Source: Mesorhizobium amorphae | GTDB taxonomy: Bacteria; Pseudomonadota; Alphaproteobacteria; Rhizobiales; Rhizobiaceae | Direction of reading: 5' to 3' | Length of the DNA stretch: 64,000 nucleotides | Assembly: GCF_014843845.1 (NCBI RefSeq) | Contig: NZ_JHQS01000015.1 | Span: 289,280-353,279, forward strand | Shown: positions 17,551-28,944 of the stretch, piece by piece | Position numbering within the stretch: position 1 is the first letter of the stretch | How the letters are laid out: each line of letters starts with the position of its first letter | The notes under the pieces: generated by a model | What the model was told of the DNA's origin: nothing | Database searches by the model: none | Seen by the model: the letters and a program-made list of their open reading frames with translations, nothing else | Position numbers and translations under genes: made by a program

Positions 17551-18672
17551 GTGGCTGACCAGACCTTGCCTACCAATGCATGGCCGGCAAACGGCGTTCC
17601 AGCCGATCTGATCGCACCGGGCCGCAAGCGGCTCGGTTTCGCCTTGATGACCGTGGCGACGCTCGGCCTGCTCGCTGTCATCGCACTGCAGATCCTCTAC
17701 AAGACGGAAGTTACCACGCTCGGCTTCGACACCTGGCGGCCGGTCATCTATGCCTATGTGCTGTGGGGCGTGGCGCTCGGCGCCGGCCAGGTGCTGACGC
17801 GTGGCGAGGACGGCCAGCGCGCGCTGTTTCTTCTCCCCGCGCTCCTGTTCACCATCGCCATGGTGGTCTTCCCTACGCTGTTCGGCTTCTACATCGCGCT
17901 GACCGACTGGAACCTCAGTTCCTTCTCCGGCCGGAAATTCAATGGGCTCGACAATTTCTGGCAGATGCTGGCCGACCCCTATTACCGCAACGCGCTGTTC
18001 AACATGGTGCTCTACGTGCTCGCCGTGCTGGTCGAATATGCCATCGCCTTCGGGCTGGCGCTGCTGCTCAACGCGCAGATCCGCGCCAGAAAATTCTTCC
18101 GCGTTGTCTTCCTCCTGCCCTTGATGCTGTCGCCGGTGGCGGTGTCGTGGATGATCGGCAAATCGCTGATGGAGTACCGGTTCGGGCCAGCCGCCACGCT
18201 GGCACGCACTCTCGGCTGGGAAAACCCGGCCTTCTTCTCGGATCCAATCATCGCCCGCATCTCGATCATGGTGCTCGATGCATGGACCTTCATTCCGTTC
18301 ATGATGATCATGCTGCTCGCCGGCCTGCAGGCGATGTCGCGCGAGGTGCTCGAGGCGGCGCGCGTCGACGGCGCCACAGCCTGGCAGACCTTCTGGCAAG
18401 TCACCTTCCCGCTGATGCTGCCGGTGTCGGTGACGGCGGTGATCCTGCGCATCATCTTCAAGCTTAAGCTTGCCGACATCATCATCACCGTCACGTCGGG
18501 CGGTCCCGGCGGCGCCACGGATTCGGTGTCGAGCTTCATCTACCGCGAATACCGCGACCGCTCGAATGTCGGCTACGGCACCATGCTGGCGATGGCCTAT
18601 CTCGTGATCATCGTCGTGTTCGTGACATGGCTGTTGAAATTCGCCAACCGCTTCGTGCGCAACGTGAACTGA
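17551..18672 (+). CDS. Sugar ABC transporter permease (MalF/UgpA type)
   Basis: The 373-aa inner-membrane protein has about eight hydrophobic segments and the EAA loop near residue 270 (EAARVDGATAWQTFWQVTFPLM). A GTG at 17551 is the only sensible start: the two ATGs just upstream are out of frame. It pairs with the next permease (11 bases away) and the divergent UgpC-type ATPase. Two extra N-terminal segments before the core are usual for the MalF side. Confidence 0.9.
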   Translation: MADQTLPTNAWPANGVPADLIAPGRKRLGFALMTVATLGLLAVIALQILYKTEVTTLGFDTWRPVIYAYVLWGVALGAGQVLTRGEDGQRALFLLPALLFTIAMVVFPTLFGFYIALTDWNLSSFSGRKFNGLDNFWQMLADPYYRNALFNMVLYVLAVLVEYAIAFGLALLLNAQIRARKFFRVVFLLPLMLSPVAVSWMIGKSLMEYRFGPAATLARTLGWENPAFFSDPIIARISIMVLDAWTFIPFMMIMLLAGLQAMSREVLEAARVDGATAWQTFWQVTFPLMLPVSVTAVILRIIFKLKLADIIITVTSGGPGGATDSVSSFIYREYRDRSNVGYGTMLAMAYLVIIVVFVTWLLKFANRFVRNVN

Positions 18673-18683
18673 CAGGCGAACAG

Positions 18684-19601
18684 ATGAGCGTGCAGACCAC
18701 CGACTATACCGCCTCCGAAATCCGCTCGCCGGCGAGCTTCGTCGCCAACCGCGTTTTCATCTATGGCGCGCTGGCGTTCTGGGCCTTCATCTGCCTGTTC
18801 CCGATCTATTGGACGATAACCACCTCGTTCAAGACCGCGGTCGACGTCACCCAGGGCCATCTCATCCCGTTTGTCGACTTCCAGCCCGACTGGAAAGGCT
18901 GGCGCTCGCTCGGCCTGTCGCCGGACTCGATCTTCCAGACCTCGACAGTGCGCGAGGAATTCCTCAAGCGCTTCATGAATTCGGTCATCACCTCGGTCGG
19001 CGCGTCGAGCCTTGCCATCGTCATCGGCAGCCTCGCCGCCTACGGCCTGACCCGCTACCGCTACCACTTCGCCTGGTTCAAGAACGAGGACATCTCCTTC
19101 TTCTTCCTGTCGCAGCTGATCCTGCCGCCAGTGGTGCTGGCGCTGCCCTTCCTCGTGCTCTATCGGGAAGTCGGCCTGCTCGACACGCGCATCGGGCTGA
19201 TCCTGCTCTACACGCTGATGGTGCTGCCGATCGTCATCTGGATCATGCGCGACCAGTTCAACTCTATTCCCGTCGAACTTGAGGAGGCAGCCCTTGTCGA
19301 TGGCCTGTCGATCTGGGGTGCCTTCTTCCGCATCGTCATGCCGATCGCGCTGCCGGGCATGGTCGCCGCCTTCATCCTGGCGATGGTGCTGTGCTGGAAC
19401 GAGTATTTCTTCGCCGCCCTTCTGACCTCGACCGATGCCAAGACCATCCCGGTCATGGTGGCGAGCCAGACCGGTTCGCAAGGCATCAACTGGTGGTCGA
19501 TGGCAGCGCTAGCCACTGCCGCAATCGCACCGCTTGCCGTCATCGGCATCGCGCTGGAACGCTACCTGATCATGGGTATGACGGCGGGAGCCGTGAAGTA
19601 G
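18684..19601 (+). CDS. Sugar ABC transporter permease (MalG/UgpE type)
   Basis: The 305-aa permease has six membrane segments and the EAA loop EAALVDGLSIWGAFFRIVMP. ATG at 18684 lies 11 bases after the MalF-type stop; upstream in-frame codons fall inside that gene and are not used. The length matches MalG-type proteins. It completes a CUT1 importer of one binding protein, two permeases and one ATPase. Confidence 0.92.
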   Translation: MSVQTTDYTASEIRSPASFVANRVFIYGALAFWAFICLFPIYWTITTSFKTAVDVTQGHLIPFVDFQPDWKGWRSLGLSPDSIFQTSTVREEFLKRFMNSVITSVGASSLAIVIGSLAAYGLTRYRYHFAWFKNEDISFFFLSQLILPPVVLALPFLVLYREVGLLDTRIGLILLYTLMVLPIVIWIMRDQFNSIPVELEEAALVDGLSIWGAFFRIVMPIALPGMVAAFILAMVLCWNEYFFAALLTSTDAKTIPVMVASQTGSQGINWWSMAALATAAIAPLAVIGIALERYLIMGMTAGAVK

Positions 19602-19604
19602 GCG

Positions 19605-19922
19605 ATGGCCAACAAATACTGGTTCGCGCGCAATCGGCGGGGCAACGGCTACAGCAGAGGCGTGATGCCGATCAGTTGGGAAGGGCGGGCTGTGATCGCC
19701 GGCTTTGTGGTGGCGATGGTCGCCGGTGGCCTGATGATGCTGCTGACCGTGCTCTACACGAAGTCGTTTCCTCTCGGCATCGCGCTCTTCGCCATCCTGG
19801 CAATCGCCGGCGGCGGCACGTTCATCTGGGCTGCGGCGACCAAAGTCGATCCCGACAAGACCAGGGCCGACTATCAGGCCGAACGGCTAAGAGCCAGATC
19901 GTCCGGGTCTAGACGGATCTAG
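19605..19922 (+). CDS. Small two-helix membrane protein of unknown function
   Basis: The 105-aa protein has a basic N-terminus (NKYWFARNRRGNGYS), two membrane helices (about 29-51 and 57-77) and a charged tail. It starts three bases after the MalG-type permease stop, so it is co-transcribed with the importer. Its 3' end overlaps the convergent creatininase gene by four bases. No domain recognised; an accessory or regulatory subunit of the importer is a possibility. Confidence 0.7.
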   Translation: MANKYWFARNRRGNGYSRGVMPISWEGRAVIAGFVVAMVAGGLMMLLTVLYTKSFPLGIALFAILAIAGGGTFIWAAATKVDPDKTRADYQAERLRARSSGSRRI

Positions 19923-20662
19923 CGCGAAAGCGTCGTTCGCAGATGATCGAGGATCATGGCGACGCCCTTGTTCCCGAGTTCCACCGAAGCGTCCGGGGCG
20001 CTCGCCGTGTACCAGCCGGTGTTGTCAGCGAAGTGGCCGGCATCTACCGCTTCCGGGCAGAGTGCCAACATCAGCGAGGTCTCGCCGATACCGGCATGAT
20101 CGAACGGGTATTTTCCGTTCATGGCCGCCGGCATCAGCGGATGCACCTGCACCCAATTGAAGAAGTTTTCGCCGGCGGCGTGTTCGGAATAATAGTCGGC
20201 CATCGCGTCCGCTCCCCACCAGCCCTCGCCGCGCTCTCTTTCGAGGAAGCGGAAGATCGCCTGCCTGCCGGCGCTCTTGAAGGCAAGATCGGTCGGCATG
20301 CCGGCGGCGAAATTCTCGGTCTGATGGTGGATAATGGCGTGGATGTTGCGAAAGCCGATGCGCAGCAGGCTGTGGAACAATTCCTCCGCGAACGGCGCCA
20401 GTTGATTGCCGCCGACCTGCACCGAACCGCTGCCCTCCGGCGGTGCCACCGCATAGCTCGCAGCGCCGTAGTAGAAAGGCGGCAGGATGACGATGTCGGC
20501 TTCCTTTTCGAACAGATCCAGCGTCTTGACGACGGCCAGCGTGTCCATGCCGACAGCCATGTGCTCGCCATGGTATTCGAGCACGCCGAGCGGCAGCACC
20601 ACCGGCCAGTTCTCCGCGATCGCTCTGCGGATCTGGTGCGGCAGCATCAACTCATAGCGCAT
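19919..20662 (-). CDS. Creatininase-superfamily hydrolase
   Basis: The 247-aa protein has the superfamily N-terminal motif LGVLEYHGEHMAVGMDT, where Glu29, His31 and Asp40 match the metal ligands. The usual NGHGGN block is replaced by AIIHHQTENF, so the second half of the active site differs from true creatininase. Superfamily members hydrolyse cyclic amides or build cofactors (MftE, ArfB-like). Here it lies four bases after a SIS-domain gene and inside a sugar transport locus, so creatinine is an unlikely substrate; a sugar lactam, lactone or glycosylamine is only a guess. Confidence 0.78.
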   Translation of the reverse strand: MRYELMLPHQIRRAIAENWPVVLPLGVLEYHGEHMAVGMDTLAVVKTLDLFEKEADIVILPPFYYGAASYAVAPPEGSGSVQVGGNQLAPFAEELFHSLLRIGFRNIHAIIHHQTENFAAGMPTDLAFKSAGRQAIFRFLERERGEGWWGADAMADYYSEHAAGENFFNWVQVHPLMPAAMNGKYPFDHAGIGETSLMLALCPEAVDAGHFADNTGWYTASAPDASVELGNKGVAMILDHLRTTLSR

Positions 20663-20666
20663 GCCC

Positions 20667-21233
20667 CTACTCCATATTGGTGTGGCGGGTGCGCATCGCC
20701 TCCGGCGTCGCGCCGGTGAGGTCCTTGAGCTTCAGCACCATCACCTCAAAGAGCAGGAACAACGCACCTTCGAACAGCGAGCCCATCGGCAGGACAGAGG
20801 TCTTTGCCGCGCCCTGATCGCTGGCCATGGTCTGCGCCGGGATGAGCAAGGTGAAGTCGGCGCGTTTGGCCGCGCTGCTTGCCGCCTCGGCGGTGAGCAG
20901 CAGCACCGTGGCACCCGCATCGCGGGCGACCTGCATCAGGGTCAGCACGGTGGTGGTCTCGCCTGGGCCAGAGCTGACCAGGAAGACATCGCCCTCACCC
21001 AGCGGCGGCGTGGTCATGTCGCCGACCACCGACACCGGCAGGCCGAGATGGTAGAGCCGCATGGCGAAACCCTTGACCTGCAGCGCCTCGCGGCCACAGC
21101 CATAGACGGCGATTTTTCCGGCGCCGGCGAGCATGGCGCAGGCGGCGTCGACCTGGCTCTCGTCGATCCGGGCAAGCACCTTGCCGAGTTCACCCAGCGC
21201 GGTGTCGAACAGGGTCGTGCCGGTGCCGGTCAT
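20667..21233 (-). CDS. SIS-domain protein, 6-phospho-3-hexuloisomerase-like
   Basis: The 188-aa single SIS domain shows IAVYGCGREALQVKGFAMRLYHLG, then FLVSSGPGETTTVL, the phosphosugar-binding Ser/Thr loop of 6-phospho-3-hexuloisomerase and related proteins. It should bind or isomerise a phosphorylated sugar in the cytoplasm. It is coupled to the creatininase-like gene and diverges from the aldo/keto reductase at 21421. No hexulose-phosphate synthase is nearby, so a ribulose-monophosphate role is not supported. Confidence 0.8.
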   Translation of the reverse strand: MTGTGTTLFDTALGELGKVLARIDESQVDAACAMLAGAGKIAVYGCGREALQVKGFAMRLYHLGLPVSVVGDMTTPPLGEGDVFLVSSGPGETTTVLTLMQVARDAGATVLLLTAEAASSAAKRADFTLLIPAQTMASDQGAAKTSVLPMGSLFEGALFLLFEVMVLKLKDLTGATPEAMRTRHTNME

Positions 21234-21420
21234 GCGCGTTCCACCCGCATGAGGGACCTGAAAAACGATCGCGATCTCTTCTTCACGTTTCCCCCGAACA
21301 GCTTGTTTTTGTTCATGCTATCACCGCGAAAATGCGTGTCCAACGGCCCTCGGTGCTTTTGCTAGGCCACCAGCATGATAGTGTCATGTCAGACAAATCA
21401 ATCCGGGATAACCGCAGGAC
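21234..21420. promoter_or_regulatory. Divergent promoter region SIS gene / aldo-keto reductase
   Basis: This 187-base non-coding spacer must hold two promoters. No regulator gene is linked in the locus, so control is probably by a distant factor. I saw no clear palindrome. Confidence 0.4.
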
Positions 21421-22443
21421 ATGAAGACACGGCATTTCGACCGCATCGGCAATGGCGGCATAGACTTCACCGAGCTCGGCTTCGGCACGGCGCCGCTCGG
21501 CAATCTCTACCGCGCCGTCTCCGACGAGGATGCCAACGCCACGCTGGAAGCGGCATGGCGGACCGGCTGCCGCTACTTCGACACCGCCCCGCTCTATGGG
21601 CTCGGCCTGTCGGAAACCCGGCTCAATCCGTTCCTGCGCGGCAAGAAGCGGGACGACTATGTGCTGTCGAGCAAGGTCGGGCGCATCATGCGTGCCTGTC
21701 CGCCCGAACAGCGCACCGGCATCGGCAAGTTCTTCGACACGCCGTCGCGCCGCGAAGTCTACGACTACAGCTATGACGGCGTCATGCGCTCCTTTGAGGC
21801 TTCGCTGGAGCGGCTCGGCGTCGACCGCATCGACATCCTCTTTGTGCACGATGTCGACATATTCACCCATGGCAGCAAGGAGGCTTCCGACCGCCGCATC
21901 GAGGAGTTCATGACCTCCGGCTATTACGGGCTGCTTTCGCTGCGCGACCAGGGCGCGATCAAGGCGTTCGGCGGCGGTATCAACGAATGGCAGGTCTGCC
22001 AGACGCTGGCCGAGCGCGGCGACTTCGATCTTTTCCTGCTGGCCGGGCGCTACACGCTGCTGGAACAGGAGGCGCTGGCCTCCTTCCTGCCGCTTTGCCA
22101 GGAACGCGGCATCGGCATCGTTCTCGGCGGCCCCTACAATTCCGGCATACTGGCAACGGGTCCGAAGCCCGGCGCCTACTACAACTACTCAGAGGCGCCG
22201 CAGGATATCCTGGACCGCGTCGCCCGCATCGAAGCCGTGTGCACGCGCCACGGCGTGCGCCTGATCGAAGCGGCGCTGCAATTCCCTCTGCTGCATCCCT
22301 CCGTCGTCTCGGTGATCCCGGGCGGCCAACGGCCGAGCGAGGTAGAAAGCAACCGCTCGCTGCTCGATGCCACGCTACCGCCAGCGCTGTGGGCCGACCT
22401 CAAGCAGGAAGGCCTGATGCGCGATGATGCGCCAACCGCATAA
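21421..22443 (+). CDS. Aldo/keto reductase, D-threo-aldose 1-dehydrogenase type
   Basis: The 340-aa AKR barrel has ELGFGTAPLGNLYRAVSDEDA at the start, catalytic Asp/Tyr in YFDTAPLYGLG, Lys in SSKVGR and His in LFVHDVD. Close relatives oxidise L-fucose, D-arabinose or L-galactose to the lactone with NAD(P), or act on pyridoxal. Together with the RbsD/FucU-type mutarotase and the sugar importer this favours an oxidative route for fucose-like sugars; that link is inference. A terminator follows. Confidence 0.88.
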   Translation: MKTRHFDRIGNGGIDFTELGFGTAPLGNLYRAVSDEDANATLEAAWRTGCRYFDTAPLYGLGLSETRLNPFLRGKKRDDYVLSSKVGRIMRACPPEQRTGIGKFFDTPSRREVYDYSYDGVMRSFEASLERLGVDRIDILFVHDVDIFTHGSKEASDRRIEEFMTSGYYGLLSLRDQGAIKAFGGGINEWQVCQTLAERGDFDLFLLAGRYTLLEQEALASFLPLCQERGIGIVLGGPYNSGILATGPKPGAYYNYSEAPQDILDRVARIEAVCTRHGVRLIEAALQFPLLHPSVVSVIPGGQRPSEVESNRSLLDATLPPALWADLKQEGLMRDDAPTA

Positions 22444-22485
22444 GGCGGCCTTTCCTCTCGCCGGCGACCCCAATCGGAGGCAAAA

Positions 22486-22513
22486 GAAAAGCCGGGCAAG
22501 CCCGGCTTTTCTG
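22486..22513. terminator. Bidirectional rho-independent terminator
   Basis: AAAAGCCGGGC and GCCCGGCTTTT flank a 2-base centre, with A-run on one side and T-run on the other. It serves the aldo/keto reductase from the left and the convergent HU gene from the right. Confidence 0.85.
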
Positions 22514-22532
22514 ATCTCTAAAGAAAAAGGTC

Positions 22533-22805
22533 TTAGTTGACCGCGTCCTTGAGGCCCTTGCCGGCCGAAAACTTCGGCACGGTGCGCGCCGGAATCTTCA
22601 CTTCAGCGCCGGTCTGCGGGTTGCGGCCGGTCGATGCAGCGCGTTTTGACACGGTGAAATTTCCGAAGCCGACAAGCCGGACATCGCCGCCCTTCTTCAG
22701 TTCGCCACTGATCACGGAAAACACCGCATCGACGGCAGACTGTGCGTCACCCTTCGAAATGCTCGCAGCGTCGGCGACAGCGGACACCAGTTCGTTCTTG
22801 TTCAT
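22533..22805 (-). CDS. hupB: DNA-binding protein HU
   Basis: The 90-aa protein MNKNELVSAVADAASISKGD...VKIPARTVPKFSAGKGLKDAVN has the complete HU fold, including the DNA-clasping arm with GRNPQTGAEVKI. ATG 22805 follows GGAAGGAA; the longer frame to 22892 is not needed. HU bends DNA and compacts the nucleoid. It lies downstream of lon in the usual order for this group, but a terminator and a palindrome in between point to its own promoter. Confidence 0.97.
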   Translation of the reverse strand: MNKNELVSAVADAASISKGDAQSAVDAVFSVISGELKKGGDVRLVGFGNFTVSKRAASTGRNPQTGAEVKIPARTVPKFSAGKGLKDAVN

Positions 22806-22920
22806 CAAAATTTCCTTCCATGAGAAAACCGGAAGAACACTCGACTCATCCGGCAGGAAAGGGACTTTAGAAAGAAGCGTTCCTGCAACCAAGTCGAAAA
22901 AGCAGCAAGAGGTCGAAAAA

Positions 22921-22980
22921 AGCCCGGAATTCCGGGGTTTTTCACATGAAAAAGCCGGGCGCGAGGCCCGGCTTTCGTTT
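22921..22980 (-). terminator. Tandem terminator hairpins downstream of lon
   Basis: On the minus strand AGCCGGGC-CTCG-type stem with GCCCGGCT followed by TTTTT (22951-22975) is a standard terminator. A second palindrome CCCGGAATTCCGGG (22923-22936) is flanked by A- and T-runs on both sides. They end lon transcription before HU. Confidence 0.8.
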
Positions 22981-23009
22981 TGTGCGCTGCAACTTTAGCT
23001 AAAACTAAC

Positions 23010-23054
23010 GCATGGCCCCGAAAACCGTAGCCGGTTTTCGGAAAGGACCATGTG
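23010..23054. repeat. RIME-like intergenic palindrome
   Basis: GCATGG-CCCCGAAAACCG (from 23010) faces CGGTTTTCGG...CCATGTGC around TAGC. The form (CATGxCCCCGAAAACCGG loop) matches interspersed palindromes I associate with Mesorhizobium intergenic regions. It lies between lon and HU and is probably transcribed. Confidence 0.55.
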
Positions 23055-23104
23055 CAAGTCTAAAGTGTTAGAGCGTCCTTTGCGCGTCCAAGTGGACGCG
23101 CGGC

Positions 23105-25516
<2,412 letters not shown>

Positions 25517-25740
25517 TGTCCAACCTTTCATGTCGCGGCCACCAATCGGCCAACCGCGAATCTCATATTAGCGACCGACGGTCGTTCCGCCTACCACCGT
25601 TTGTGACGGGAGTTTTACAGCACAGAATTCGGCCCGGCGGCCTTCTGCTGTTAGTTGGATGCCCGAGGGGCAAAGATCAAGGGTCAACACCGGCTGGTCC
25701 ATCCGATCCGTCGTTGCGCGGCATGAAACGGCCTACAGCA

Positions 25741-25767
25741 AAACGGCGCCTCGCGGGCGCCGTTTCA
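25741..25767 (-). terminator. Terminator of clpX
   Basis: A perfect 10-bp stem AAACGGCGCC/GGCGCCGTTT around a 5-base loop, followed on the minus strand by TTTTGC. It separates clpX from lon; the rest of 25517-25788 holds the lon promoter region and no gene. Confidence 0.8.
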
Positions 25768-25788
25768 AAATCCTGTCTGAGGCTCACG

Positions 25789-27063
25789 TCAGGCGCTGAC
25801 GTTGCCCTTCTTCTCCTTCTGCTCGGAATAGATGTAGAGCGGCCGGGCGTTGCCGGACACCACCTCTTCCGAAATAACCACTTCGCGCACGCCTTCCAGC
25901 GCCGGCAGCTCGAACATGGTGTCGAGCAGGATCGCTTCCATGATCGAGCGCAGGCCACGCGCGCCGGTCTTGCGCTCGATGGCGCGCTTGGCGATCGCCG
26001 ACAGCGCGTTCTCGTGGAAGGTCAGGTCGACATTCTCCATCTCGAACAGGCGCTGATACTGCTTGACCAGCGCATTCTTCGGCTCGGTCAGGATCTGGAT
26101 CAGTGCCGGCTCGTCGAGGTCTTCCAGCGTCGCCAGGACCGGCAGACGGCCGACAAACTCGGGAATGAGACCGAACTTCAGCAGATCCTCGGGCTCGACC
26201 AGGCGGAAAACGTCGCCGGTGCGGCGATCCTCGGGCGAAGCGACGATGGCGCCGAAGCCGATCGAGGTTTTTCTGCCGCGATCCGAAATGATCTTGTCCA
26301 GCCCGGCGAAGGCGCCGCCGCAGATGAACAGGATGTTGGCGGTGTCGACCTGCAGGAATTCCTGCTGCGGATGCTTCCGGCCGCCCTGCGGCGGCACCGA
26401 CGCGACCGTGCCTTCCATGATCTTCAGCAGCGCCTGCTGCACGCCCTCGCCCGACACGTCGCGGGTGATCGAGGGGTTGTCGGACTTGCGCGAGATCTTG
26501 TCGATCTCGTCGATGTAGACGATGCCGCGCTGGGCGCGCTCGACATTGTAGTCGGCCGACTGCAGCAGCTTCAGGATGATGTTCTCGACGTCCTCACCGA
26601 CGTAACCGGCCTCGGTCAGCGTCGTGGCGTCGGCCATGGTGAAGGGAACGTCGATGATGCGGGCGAGCGTCTGCGCCAGCAGCGTCTTGCCGCAACCGGT
26701 CGGGCCGATCAAAAGGATGTTGGACTTGGCCAGCTCGACGTCGTTGTTCTTGCCGGCATGCGCGAGGCGCTTGTAATGATTGTGGACGGCCACCGACAGC
26801 ACGCGCTTGGCGTAGGGCTGGCCGATAACATAGTCGTCGAGGACCTTGAGGATCTCCTGCGGTGTCGGCACGCCTTCGCGCGACTTCACCATCGAGGTCT
26901 TGTTCTCCTCGCGGATGATGTCCATGCAGAGTTCGACGCACTCGTCGCAGATGAAGACCGTCGGACCGGCGATCAGCTTGCGCACTTCGTGCTGGCTTTT
27001 GCCGCAAAACGAGCAATAGAGCGTGTTCTTGGAATCGCCGCCGTTGCTGCCAACCTTGCTCAT
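25789..27063 (-). CDS. clpX: ATP-dependent Clp protease ATP-binding subunit ClpX
   Basis: The 424-aa protein has the zinc-binding domain ([11 protein letters not shown]...[10 protein letters not shown], four Cys), Walker A GPTGCGKT, Walker [11 protein letters not shown], sensor and pore loops (GYVGEDVE) and the IGFGA loop that docks on ClpP. It unfolds tagged proteins and feeds them to ClpP; in alphaproteobacteria this includes cell-cycle regulators. It starts 297 bases after clpP. The spacer 27064-27360 has no gene and may hold a second promoter. Confidence 0.98.
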   Translation of the reverse strand: MSKVGSNGGDSKNTLYCSFCGKSQHEVRKLIAGPTVFICDECVELCMDIIREENKTSMVKSREGVPTPQEILKVLDDYVIGQPYAKRVLSVAVHNHYKRLAHAGKNNDVELAKSNILLIGPTGCGKTLLAQTLARIIDVPFTMADATTLTEAGYVGEDVENIILKLLQSADYNVERAQRGIVYIDEIDKISRKSDNPSITRDVSGEGVQQALLKIMEGTVASVPPQGGRKHPQQEFLQVDTANILFICGGAFAGLDKIISDRGRKTSIGFGAIVASPEDRRTGDVFRLVEPEDLLKFGLIPEFVGRLPVLATLEDLDEPALIQILTEPKNALVKQYQRLFEMENVDLTFHENALSAIAKRAIERKTGARGLRSIMEAILLDTMFELPALEGVREVVISEEVVSGNARPLYIYSEQKEKKGNVSA

Positions 27064-27360
27064 TTTCCAGTCCTTTCATGGCCGCCCGCCGATGGTCTGG
27101 CTGAAAGGGCGCATAATTCAATCTATCGCGGGAATTCGCCGCCGCCAGTGTCCCAACTCACACAACGTATTCCGAACGAAACACAAATCAGAAAACGTCG
27201 CAATGATTCGCACAAACCCCACGCAAAGCTAAGCCGTCGAAAATCAACATAGCCTTAACGTAGGCAATCCCAACCGTCGAGGGAACAGCCAATTGTGGCC
27301 GAAATGCCGCAAACCGCACCAAAAGCGCGTTATCCCCGCCATCCAGCTGCCATTGCGGGC

Positions 27361-27990
27361 TTATGCGGCAACACCTTCGACCGGTTCGCGCGTCGAAATG
27401 ACCTTGTCGATGAGGCCGAAATCCTTGGCCTCGTCGGCGGTCATGAAATGGTCGCGGTCGAGCGTCTTTTCGATCTCGTCGTAGCTCTTGCCGGTGTGCT
27501 TGACATAGACCTCGTTGAGACGGCGCTTCAGCTTGATGATGTCCTGGGCATGGCGCTCGATGTCGGACGCCTGGCCCTGGAAGCCGCCGGAAGGCTGGTG
27601 AACCATGATGCGGGCGTTCGGCGTGGCAAAGCGCATGTCCTTTTGGCCGGCGCAGAGCAGCAGCGAGCCCATCGAGGCGGCCTGACCGATGCACAGCGTC
27701 GACACCGCCGGCTTGATGAACTGCATGGTGTCGTAGATCGCCATGCCCGAGGTGACGACGCCGCCCGGCGAATTGATGTAGAGGTTGATTTCCTTCTTCG
27801 GGTTCTCGGCCTCGAGGAACAAAAGCTGTGCACAAACCAGCGTCGCCATGCCGTCCTCGACCGGGCCGGTGATGAAGATGATGCGCTCTTTCAGCAGGCG
27901 CGAGAAAATGTCGTAGGCCCGCTCGCCGCGATTGGTCTGTTCGACCACCATCGGAACGAGGTTCATGTAGGTTTCGACGGGGTTCTTCAT
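27361..27990 (-). CDS. clpP: ATP-dependent Clp protease proteolytic subunit ClpP
   Basis: The 209-aa serine peptidase has the triad Ser106 (GQAASMGS), His131 (MVHQPSGG) and Asp180 (LDRDHF). Length and motifs are those of the standard housekeeping ClpP1, a tetradecameric barrel that works with ClpX. The ATG has GGGATAG upstream. It is the first gene of the clpP-clpX-lon run, read leftward, and a heat-shock-type promoter lies about 80-110 bases ahead. Confidence 0.98.
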   Translation of the reverse strand: MKNPVETYMNLVPMVVEQTNRGERAYDIFSRLLKERIIFITGPVEDGMATLVCAQLLFLEAENPKKEINLYINSPGGVVTSGMAIYDTMQFIKPAVSTLCIGQAASMGSLLLCAGQKDMRFATPNARIMVHQPSGGFQGQASDIERHAQDIIKLKRRLNEVYVKHTGKSYDEIEKTLDRDHFMTADEAKDFGLIDKVISTREPVEGVAA

Positions 27991-28070
27991 GACTATCCCT
28001 TTTTGGAGATGGGATTCCGGCGCCGGGAAATGAGCAAGTCGGGCAGAATCGGTTCTTGACGGTTACGTTG

Positions 28071-28101
28071 TAAATAGGATGCCGGCTCACCCTAGCGCAA
28101 G
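28071..28101 (-). promoter_or_regulatory. Candidate RpoH (heat-shock) promoter of clpP
   Basis: On the minus strand CTTGCG (28101-28096) is followed after 17 bases by CCTATTTA (28078-28071), close to the rhizobial RpoH pattern of CTTG and CYTATNT. Expected transcription start is near 28065, about 75 bases before the clpP ATG. ClpP is a classic heat-shock gene. Confidence 0.55.
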
Positions 28102-28287
28102 GCCGCCCCTCCTAGCCATCTGGTTAAGTCGAATCAAGCGTTGAGCGCAAGGAATTGCGGCGGCGCCCGGTAGCAATTCCTTAACCGCGCCGCTTAACGA
28201 AACGCGGCAAAATCACTTTCCCGCGATACGCCTTGCGCTACACTTTCTGCGTTGAACTGTACCACGAGTTCGCGAAGGGGGCGTGTC

Positions 28288-28881
28288 ATGATCCAGAAAA
28301 GTCCTGCATCGCTCGCCGTTGCCAGCCTCGCAATCCTTGCCACCGCGTCCGAAACCGCGGCTGGCGGCCGCGCGCTTGAATGTTATGAACCAGAGCACAG
28401 GCCGGCCCTCTACGACACCGTCTATGAGGACGTGATGGTGAGCCCTGGCGGGCAGCTGGTCGATTACGATCCGCCGATCTATGGCACGAGCGAGAGCGTG
28501 GAGCAGATCGCGCCGCCTCGCGTCACTTATGAGGTCGTGCCGGCGATCACGCGCACCATCTACCACACGGTCAAGGTCGACGATGGCGGCTATGCCTGGG
28601 AGTGGCGCGTCATCCACGGCCGCAAGGTGCTGTGCAAGGTCTGGCGCAAGGCGCGATATGCGCGCGTTGCCGAAACGGTGGTCGTCGAGCCCGAGCGCAC
28701 GCGGCGCGTGGTCCTTCCGGCTGAATATGAAAGTGTCGCCCGGGAAGTACTGGTGCGGCCGGAACGACGCCGCATCACCGAGATTGCGCCTTCATACCAG
28801 AGGGTAGCGCGCCGAGTGCTGGTGCGAGAGGGCTCCACCAAGTGGCGGCGCGTGCATATTGCTCGGCACTGCCCGGACTAG
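28288..28881 (+). CDS. Secreted protein with repeated YxxVxxxVxVxPxRxR motif
   Basis: The 197-aa product starts with a signal peptide (MIQKSPASLAVASLAILATASETAAGG). The C-terminal half holds at least three copies of a 24-26-residue unit: YARVAETVVVEPERTRRVV, YESVAREVLVRPERRRITE, YQRVARRVLVREGSTKWRR. The mature protein is basic and rich in Tyr/Val/Arg. I know such units from uncharacterised secreted proteins, where they predict extended beta structure; no enzyme motif is present. It is a single gene, divergent from clpP. A cell-wall or surface-binding role is possible but not shown. Confidence 0.7.
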   Translation: MIQKSPASLAVASLAILATASETAAGGRALECYEPEHRPALYDTVYEDVMVSPGGQLVDYDPPIYGTSESVEQIAPPRVTYEVVPAITRTIYHTVKVDDGGYAWEWRVIHGRKVLCKVWRKARYARVAETVVVEPERTRRVVLPAEYESVAREVLVRPERRRITEIAPSYQRVARRVLVREGSTKWRRVHIARHCPD

Positions 28882-28944
28882 GATCGGGAGTCGTCAATCG
28901 AGTGGCCGCATTAGGACTTCCCAACCCTCGGTTCTTGCCAAGAG

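Noticed and set aside
20667..21233. Ribulose-monophosphate pathway suggested by the hexuloisomerase-like SIS protein
   Set aside because: No hexulose-phosphate synthase in the locus, and single SIS domains have many roles.
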